Position numbers and translations under genes: made by a program. This document shows positions 57,645 to 64,000 of a stretch of 64,000 nucleotides of DNA, piece by piece. The notes below the pieces were generated by a model that saw only the letters and a list, made by a program, of their open reading frames with translations, did no database searches and was not told the origin of the DNA. Source of the stretch: Notospermus geniculatus (taxonomy: Eukaryota; Nemertea; Pilidiophora; Heteronemertea; Lineidae); contig NMRB01000121.1 in assembly GCA_002633025.1 (NCBI GenBank), forward strand, positions 41,219 to 105,218. Direction: 5' to 3'. How positions within the stretch are numbered: the first letter of the stretch is position 1; each line of letters begins with the position of its first letter.

Positions 57645-57797
57645 TATGGAGGTTTCGAAATCAAACGATAAACGTAAACGTTAACGACAGCGTTATTTTT
57701 GTACCGAAAATGCAATATAAAACCTGGGTAATGTGTAGTATGAAAAATAACGTTGTCGTAAAGCTTACGTTTATCGTTTGATTTCTAAACCTCCCTA
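57645..57797. mobile_element. MITE family B, copy 4, TA duplication
   Basis: The body 57647-57795 starts TGGAGGTTTCGAAATCAAAC and ends tatcgtttgatttctaaacc then tccc. TA on both sides. The left end (GGAGGTTTCG) is intermediate between families A and B, supporting a common origin. Confidence 0.87.
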
Positions 57798-58498
57798 CTG
57801 ATATAAGCTCTACGTGTCCTCATACCGTTACGTTCTAGAGCTTGTCGAAACTTCCAATCGAGAACACAACAATACGGAAATTTTAATGTTTACAATTAAT
57901 TTGATATCCTTGTCTGCTTCATCCCCGACGAAACCGAAAATTCAGACCATCATTATCAGCAACATTCGACTGAGAAACATCTAAATCTGTCGGGCAAGAA
58001 TAGTATTACAACTGGCGTTTATCTGTTTTTACAACAAATCCAACACCGATCACACGCAATCAAAACACGAAAATTGATCGTCGCTAACCAGAGTTGTAGT
58101 TTTGCCTGGGGGCGACAGCTGAATCAGTAGTACTTACGAATGGGAAGTTAGTGGTCGTATAGAGTTTAATTTTATTGGTTTTCTGTTGCTTTAAAAGATT
58201 TTTTTGTTGAATCATAGCCCTTTAGGCCTACACAACAAATAGAAATGGCTTGCAGGGCCTGAGCTAGTTTTTTTATCCTGGGGGACACCACTTTTTGCCG
58301 TTTTGCCACAAAAATCTACATGAAAAACACGTTTTACGGCGACGTCTGCGGGGACATTTGACCCCGCTCCCATGCCCCTAGCTATGACTCTGGCTTGTTA
58401 TGAACAGCTTGCCATTCATCGATAATCGACGACATCAGCGACAGAAATAAATTCAAGATATTTACAGAAGTCCTCGCGAGTTTCTGCGAATCTGAAAC
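57798..58498. other. No gene recognised
   Basis: AT-rich sequence, then the gene-free end of a minus-strand frame that continues to 58844. Confidence 0.4.
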
Positions 58499-58700
58499 TT
58501 GATTCCAAACCACTTCCTATCACGTGACATATCACATTACCGACAGGTGGCGCCCAATCAAGCATTACGTGTCCGCCATTATTTACATCCCAGCATAACA
58601 TGCGCAGAAGCGTTTTGCACCAGGAAAATAGCCTCGATGACAAAGCAAGCGAAGTGTCACGTTGATCGTCCATTGTGTGACTGGACAATTTCGCCGAGTT
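58499..58700. promoter_or_regulatory. TATA-less promoter-like motif cluster
   Basis: Within about 100 bp lie CACGTGAC (58521-58528, E-box), AGGTGGCGCC (CTCF-like), CCAAT (58554-58558), CCGCCATTATTT (58573-58584, YY1-like) and TGCGCAGAAGCG (58601-58612, partly NRF1-like). On the minus strand the YY1-like site reads AATGGCGGAC, a typical start context, but the frame closes after four codons (MADT). On the plus strand ATG at 58637 (MTKQAKCHVDRPLCDW) stays open to about 58765. A minus frame (58416-58844) also crosses. This could be the promoter and first exon of a gene lying outside the window. Confidence 0.3.
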
Positions 58701-59019
58701 TACCTCCAGACGGTATATCATATTACAAATCCTATCTATGTTTGCCCAGTCTTTGCCTGGCGTGAGCTGGAATATCATATAACGGTAAAAATGTAAATAT
58801 AAAGTGAGACATTGACTGGGCAAAAGCGCTTTAATTCCCAGCATCGAGGGTAACTCTTCCGGGTTTTGCCGAGGTTGGCATTCATGGATTTTTATCTGCG
58901 CTGTCGTGGTTGTTTAGATCTCAGGAGGCGTTCAATGGACGAACTGTCGACAGTCAAATTTTTCGTCAGATTTGCTGAATATACATCTGGTCAATATATT
59001 TTAACAGTACCTGTACAAG

Positions 59020-59062
59020 TAAAGTCGTCTGCGAATTTCGCAAATTTTCGACCACAACCATT
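59020..59062 (-). mobile_element. Retroelement-family fragment P5
   Basis: On the minus strand this reads gtggtcgaaaatttgcgaaa then ttcgcagacgacttta: the GGTC-GAA-AATTT-GCG-AAATT-C core and gacgac tail of the P family. The 5' half of the first hairpin is decayed (gtaatggttgtggtc), and the cattttgtgtgtc tail is absent. Confidence 0.6.
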
Positions 59063-59615
59063 ACGTTTACACCCCACAGAGGAAAAGTCCGTTTCGACCC
59101 CTTCAAAACGCCTTTCGAAGGGGTGCAATTAAGAGGTGTGAAGTCCAGATAATTGGCCTGTAATGTTTATTCAGCCTTCTGGCTAAAGACACAAATAATG
59201 AAAACCCCTTGAGTGGACAGCTTCAAAGTTATACAGTTGAACTGCAATTTCTTCACTATATCAAAAAAGTCTTTTAATCTTTGAAATATGTTGAAAATGA
59301 CGATTTTACATCCTCTGAAATAGCAAAACTCAGGCTATTGGCACTAGGGGGCTCTCCATTTCATCAACCTGTGGCCTGTGGCAGTGTAAACTAAATGTAC
59401 AATACTTTTACAACANTTGTTTGATCGCCATTGCACTGCAAACTTGTCTAGAGTTATCAAATTGTTGAGGTGTCTTCAAATGCACCAGGGACCCACCCAG
59501 GGACAAAGAAACTACTCGTGACAATGGGCTGAGATGCTATGAAGGAGTTGGCTAGTATTTGGGGAATTTGTTATCTCGTTCAATGTGTTCTTGATTGAAA
59601 TGAGGGTGGTTTTAG
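59063..59615. other. No gene recognised; N at 59416
   Basis: Contains a hairpin cgaccccttc/gaaggggtg at about 59095-59128 next to the P5 fragment. A single N at 59416 may be a contig join. Confidence 0.4.
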
Positions 59616-60246
59616 ATTTCAGTAAATTAAATGATGGTTTAGTTAGTGTTAACACCACTTGCATTAGAAATAGTCTCGAATAAGATGACTGAAGTAATTG
59701 GTAGACAAACCAAACGCAGAAGGCCAAATGTTTGCCTTATTCTTATAAAGATCAAAACGAGAAATACTAGATTTTATGAATTCAAATTCATGTTTGCATA
59801 GTGTAAGACGGTTTCAATGCTTTACAAAGTTCTCTATTCATGAAGTGCAGAAAAAAACTATGAACGATTCTTCGGTACTTGTCATCGTTATCAGATTTAA
59901 TGTTTGGATTGGTTAAGCAATAATGCCCATTTCAGTGAATTAAATGATGGTTTAGTTAGTGTTAACACCACTTGCATTAGAAATAGTCTCGAATAAGATG
60001 ACTGAAGTAATTGGTAGACAATTAAACCAAACGCAGAAGGCCAAATGTTTGCCTTATTCTTATAAAGATCAAAACCAGAAATACTAGATTTTATAAATTC
60101 AAATTCATGTTTGCATAGTGTAAGACGGTTTCAATGCTTTACAAAGTTCTCTGTTCATGAAGTGCAGAAAAAAACTATGAACGATTCTTCGGTACTTGTC
60201 ATCGTTATCAGATTTAATGTTTGGATTGGTTAAGCAATAATGCCCA
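59616..60246. repeat. Recent tandem duplication, two units of about 315 bp
   Basis: Unit 1 (59616-59928) and unit 2 (59929-60246) both start atttcagt.aattaaatgatg and end ggttaagcaataatgccca. They differ by only a few substitutions and small insertions (gacaaacc/gacaattaaacc). Either a recent duplication or an allelic duplication made by the assembly. Confidence 0.92.
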
Positions 60247-61492
60247 AAAACCTTTGTACTGTAGGCCTACGTACACACTCTCTTTTCTACATTAAGAGGT
60301 CAGTCCGAGTGATCTACTGCCAGATTAGAGAACAATGAGCAGGTCACATGGATAACATCAAAAATAGATAAGAGAGGAGGGGATAACGTACAAGTAGGCT
60401 ACACCCCTCCGACAAGGTTCCAAAAGTTGGCCAAACGGTAAACCTTTGCAAGATTTTGGCAAGATGTTTTCTATTCTATAGAGTACTGGGATTAAGCACC
60501 TGTGTTGGGTGGTGTAGAGGGCGCACTGACCATCAATGTAGTCTATTTTCTTGGAGGTGGGATTTATCTATGGCTGATTTGGTTGGATGCACTTTTGAAT
60601 TGGGCACTGACGCTCGGATGGTCAACAGGCCAAGCCTATGATCCAGCAGAAGATAATCCTGCCTCCAACTTGGTAGTGGCTGACGTGGACTGACCTCTTA
60701 GTATGGAAAATAGAGTAAGCCCTGTGCACAGTTATGTACAGTACATGCCAAAGCCTATAGACAAGAAACCATTTCAAAAGAAACCAAAGCACAATCGACA
60801 GAATTCACCGTGTGAAACCCGCACCTGATTTCAGAAGTAGTACACCGATGTATACAAGTACTTCCAATTTTTATGGCGAAGATGACATATCGGAAAACAA
60901 TTGCAGATATTGCCTCAGTGCTCAATAATATCACGTAAAAAATCATATCGGTGCATGAAATGCATAGCAAACACTCAAGCCATGGACGACGTCTTCTCAA
61001 ATGTAGTTCATATCACGGTTGAATAACTCTCTAACTAACTATGTTTAATTTGCCAACTCCGAGAACACTTTTACGACTGCATCATCAACACACTAGAAAA
61101 TCACCAAAATAAAGATAAGTAGAGTGATACACAACGTATTCTACTTTCCCCGCGGACAGGAATACTTAATGTCATCGGTATTATTGATGGAGTTAGGCGG
61201 AGAAGCCGTTGGTTTTTATCTCAATGAGCTAACATTCGGTGTATGAACGACTAAAAGTGGAATGTCACTTTACGTTTTAGGTAAGAGATCTTGCGTTGAA
61301 ATATTAGCTAGCAGATCATTTCATGGAGACGTGTAAGCAAATATGTGATATGACAAGATGATTTTCTTTTAGAGCAAACAAAGAGAGCAAACAGAGTATG
61401 TTTATTGGAGCGTTTTTTTTTTCATTCGTACTCAAGGGTACTGGCTGTCATCGTGTCGGTTTCACAATATTGGCTTCCTAATGGTTCACCTA
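60247..61492. other. No gene recognised
   Basis: Plus frames at 60456-60693 give a hydrophobic VVYFLGGGIYLWLIWLDALL segment without other support. Nothing else. Confidence 0.4.
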
Positions 61493-61925
61493 AATGAAAT
61501 GGTCCATAGACCATTCTGGTGAATGTACCAGAAGAACGAATAACAAGTGTCAAGTTGAAATGTTCCAGGGAAACGTCATACCAGGTTACTAGTAGAACAT
61601 TCTTTGTGGTATTTTTTATGAGATATGAGCCAAAGTACATTTTTCAAGATGGACGACTGGTGGCCATATTTGAATTCCAATCCGGCTGAAATTTGCTATG
61701 GGGTACCTAGATACATATCATTACAGAGTAAAAACATTCTAGCTGTTGTAGTTAGGTGATCTGCGCCAAAGACCCTTTTTAATATGGCGACTTGGCGGCC
61801 ATATTTGAAGTGGCACAATAGAGCTAAAATTTTGCAAACGTATAGAGGGTATCTACATACATATCCATGCCAGTTTATAACATTCTAGCGGCTGTTTTTC
61901 ATGAGATATTGGCTAAAAAAGAGGG
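61493..61925 (+). repeat. Dispersed repeat E, copy 6
   Basis: Starts aaatgaaatggtccatagac, with gaacgaataacaagtgtcaa, ccagggaaacgtcataccag, ggacgactggtggccatatt, gacttggcggccatatttga and ttctagcggctgtttttcat. One of the fuller copies. Confidence 0.83.
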
Positions 61926-62693
61926 AAATGGTGACTGAAGTTACATAATGACGACAGAGCACTATGGTTTTACCTGGAGGGCAATTCTAGCAAATAGTCC
62001 GTCACCTTAATTGAAAAAGGGGATTTGGACGACAAACCTCTACTTATGTTACTTTATCCTACATGATCCATGCCACTGGTCCCAATGAAATGTAAAATAA
62101 GCCAATTCTTAATACACAATGGTGTAATAGCTTTATCACAATGTTGTAGGATTACATCTCCTGATGATGGCTAGTGTCCGGATTATACCATCAGCTGGCT
62201 AACTTGCCTGGAGATGGTCAGCGGATTTTATCGGGCATCAGATTGCGTGATGACATCAAACAGCACCTTAGTGGAAAAAACACGCCATCACACGTGTCAA
62301 ATGTGGATCATTCCACGCAATAAGCCACGTGATTAAATAGCGCAATTTGGATGTGATGCCACGTAATTATACGCTTCTTTTTCTTATTGCTTCGCCAAAT
62401 AATTGAATCTGGTGTCGGAAAACATAGCCATGGACTCGTCCCAGTGTGTGATTTGATGCGGAAAGGACGTCCGGCTCAAACTGCCTGAAGGTTTCGGTAT
62501 TAGATCACCGAGTACACGGCTGCTGGTTCCAGATCCCACCGCGAGAGTGATTTTACGCCTTGCTGCCGAATGTTTGACCAGCGGTTTGTTGATGAGTGGG
62601 ACATCAGCTACGGGAAAGATTGAAAATGAAGGTTGGGGTAATGCTCTTTGACAGATCGGAATTGCACCTGGTAGAGTAACGAAATCGAAAGCT
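61926..62693. other. No gene recognised
   Basis: A B-box-like ggttccagatccc at about 62525 is too weak to call a SINE. Confidence 0.4.
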
Positions 62694-62821
62694 TAATGGC
62701 TGATATTCATAAAAGGTAGCAAAATGCTTTTACTTCAAGTTTTGCAGTACATTTGCATTGGGTTTTGCTGTGTAAATCTTAACTAAAAGCATTTGCTAAC
62801 TTTTATGAATACCAGCCATTA
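62694..62821. mobile_element. MITE family C, copy 3, TA duplication
   Basis: The body 62696-62819 starts ATGGCTGATATTCATAAAAG and ends with the complement of ATGGCTGGTATTCATAAAAG; the arms continue agcaaaatgcttttactt. TA on both sides. The cleanest C copy, so it defines the ends. Confidence 0.85.
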
Positions 62822-64000
62822 CCCCTTGAGACATTTGCTTAATCATGACTATAGGAATTTAGGTATGTTGATCCTTTGAAGGATTGCGTTACTACCCATA
62901 GCTGAATATTCATTCCAACGATATTAATGACAGTTGCACCTGCACGAAGATTGGGAAGCCGAAACTGTTGGTTACGCCTACCCAGTTCCAAAAACGTGCA
63001 GAGGATGAGCAATGTTGCTCACCAGAGCTGGCCGTTGCATCCATTCTGATACACACTGTAAAAACCATCATTTCCCCCCTAATCCGCCTCTTTTTATATT
63101 CGCACCTAACTCTCTAACCTGGTTACTCCTTCAGCTTCACCTTCGGGCAAAATCATCGATTATTTTAATACGTAGCAATTACCAGCAACCAATGTAAGTC
63201 AATGAAATGGCTTATAACTAATACTGTGAGTATCAGAGTCATTTGCTCTTTGTGGACAATTGCCTCGGGCGGTATCATTAGTGTCCGAGATTAAGACAGG
63301 AGGGTGGGATATCGAAGTCAATGGGGCTAGAACCTCATCAAAGGCTGGATGAATTCTTGGTCTGGGTTATGAGAAATATTTGGCATTGTTTGATGAATGA
63401 GAAAGTGAGAACGTTGTATTGTTTAAATAATTACTCGAGGCAAAACCACGACTTGCTTTTGTTAAAGCGTCGAGGCGTTGATATTATTGTTACCATTGAA
63501 CAAATCAGGCAAACTATCTGTTTGATATTTGATGAAACAAAGCAAATTGAAATGATTGTGTCGCTAAAGAATTCCCAGGGGTCCTAGAACATGTGCATTG
63601 CTTTACTTTCGTTTGAGAATGGCTCTCACACGTCAATATCGAAGGGGAAAGGGTGTGCAAGAGAGAGACCACAAACTGTCCCCAGTTGGTGGGTATCGAA
63701 ATGACAAACAAGTCCGTCACAAACCGACTAACTGTGGACATCGATTTGATCGTATCCAAATTGGGACATTACGTGCAAACTACGTAACCGTATTGACTCT
63801 GCATGAGGTATGCGGGTGCCACTTTCAATTGGGGACGTCCCCATTTACTGCTGGTGGGTACGGACATGACGGATATGTTGTTTTTTTCACACATAAGTCC
63901 ACGATTGACACCACTTATAAATGGAACCACACACTGGAGGTGCTGAAAGTTTCCACAACGCCACTTGAACAGCATTAAAGAACAGGCAAGACGAAGTTCA
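62822..64000. other. No gene recognised
   Basis: The frames 63321-63587 and 63598-63978 (plus) have no domain I recognise. gtcccc/ggggac words recur between 63675 and 63842. Confidence 0.4.

Noticed and set aside
58416-58844. 142-codon minus-strand frame
   Set aside because: No domain; it overlaps the motif cluster better explained as regulatory sequence.
62470-62550. SINE-like ggttccagatccc
   Set aside because: B box departs from consensus and no related copy was seen in the window.

Overview
This is a gene-poor window of eukaryotic (animal) nuclear DNA, not bacterial or viral. There is no operon structure, stop codons are dense in all frames, and interspersed repeats are abundant: tRNA-derived SINEs, many short elements with terminal inverted repeats (MITE-like), minisatellites and a long assembly gap (33624-34072). 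The many short runs of alternating acatgtaca/tacatgta, and the frequent taggcctac, are a texture I associate with marine invertebrates (echinoderms, hemichordates, amphioxus, molluscs). That assignment is an impression; no gene here fixes the species.

I found no intact protein-coding gene I can defend. The two best coding-like stretches are broken. One (25143-25633, repeated at 26292-26790) looks like a decayed N-terminal part of a PIF/Harbinger-type transposon protein. The other (28232-28843) is a plus-strand frame interrupted by two TGA codons and carrying a partial Rad18/UBZ-like CPxC zinc-binding motif. Most other open frames look like chance or repeat-derived frames. Promoter-like motif clusters occur at 8.64 kb, 13.3 kb and 58.5 kb without an attached gene.

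Layout: 0-3 kb, nothing recognised; 3.1-4.2 kb, 36-bp minisatellite, foldback retroelement and tRNA-Asp-like sequence; 5.5-8.5 kb, four inverted-repeat elements; 9.4-12.3 kb, dispersed repeat E, two foldbacks and a second copy of the 3-kb retroelement family; 13-18 kb, GC-rich tandem block, SINEs and a MITE nested in a tandem repeat; 21-24.7 kb, SINE-like unit, MITEs and repeat E; 24.7-26.9 kb, a ~1-kb segment present twice around a single N, one copy carrying a perfect 160-bp palindrome; 28-31 kb, broken coding frame, SINE and repeat E; 33-46 kb, MITEs, minisatellites and the large gap; 47-63 kb, further MITEs, a 24-bp minisatellite, two more retroelement-family members, a ~315-bp tandem duplication and repeat E.

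The strongest unusual signal is a small foldback retroelement-like family (about 3.6, 12.2, 44.6, 54.4 and 59.0 kb). Three copies are flanked by 14-15-bp direct repeats. Four members share a GACCCC-GGTT-GGGGTC hairpin (decayed in one), followed by GAA and a small second hairpin, an arrangement resembling the core of hammerhead ribozymes known from Penelope-like elements and animal retrozymes. The second theme is a set of short DNA-transposon derivatives whose target duplications can be read directly: TA, TTA/TAA, ATAT and GGT.
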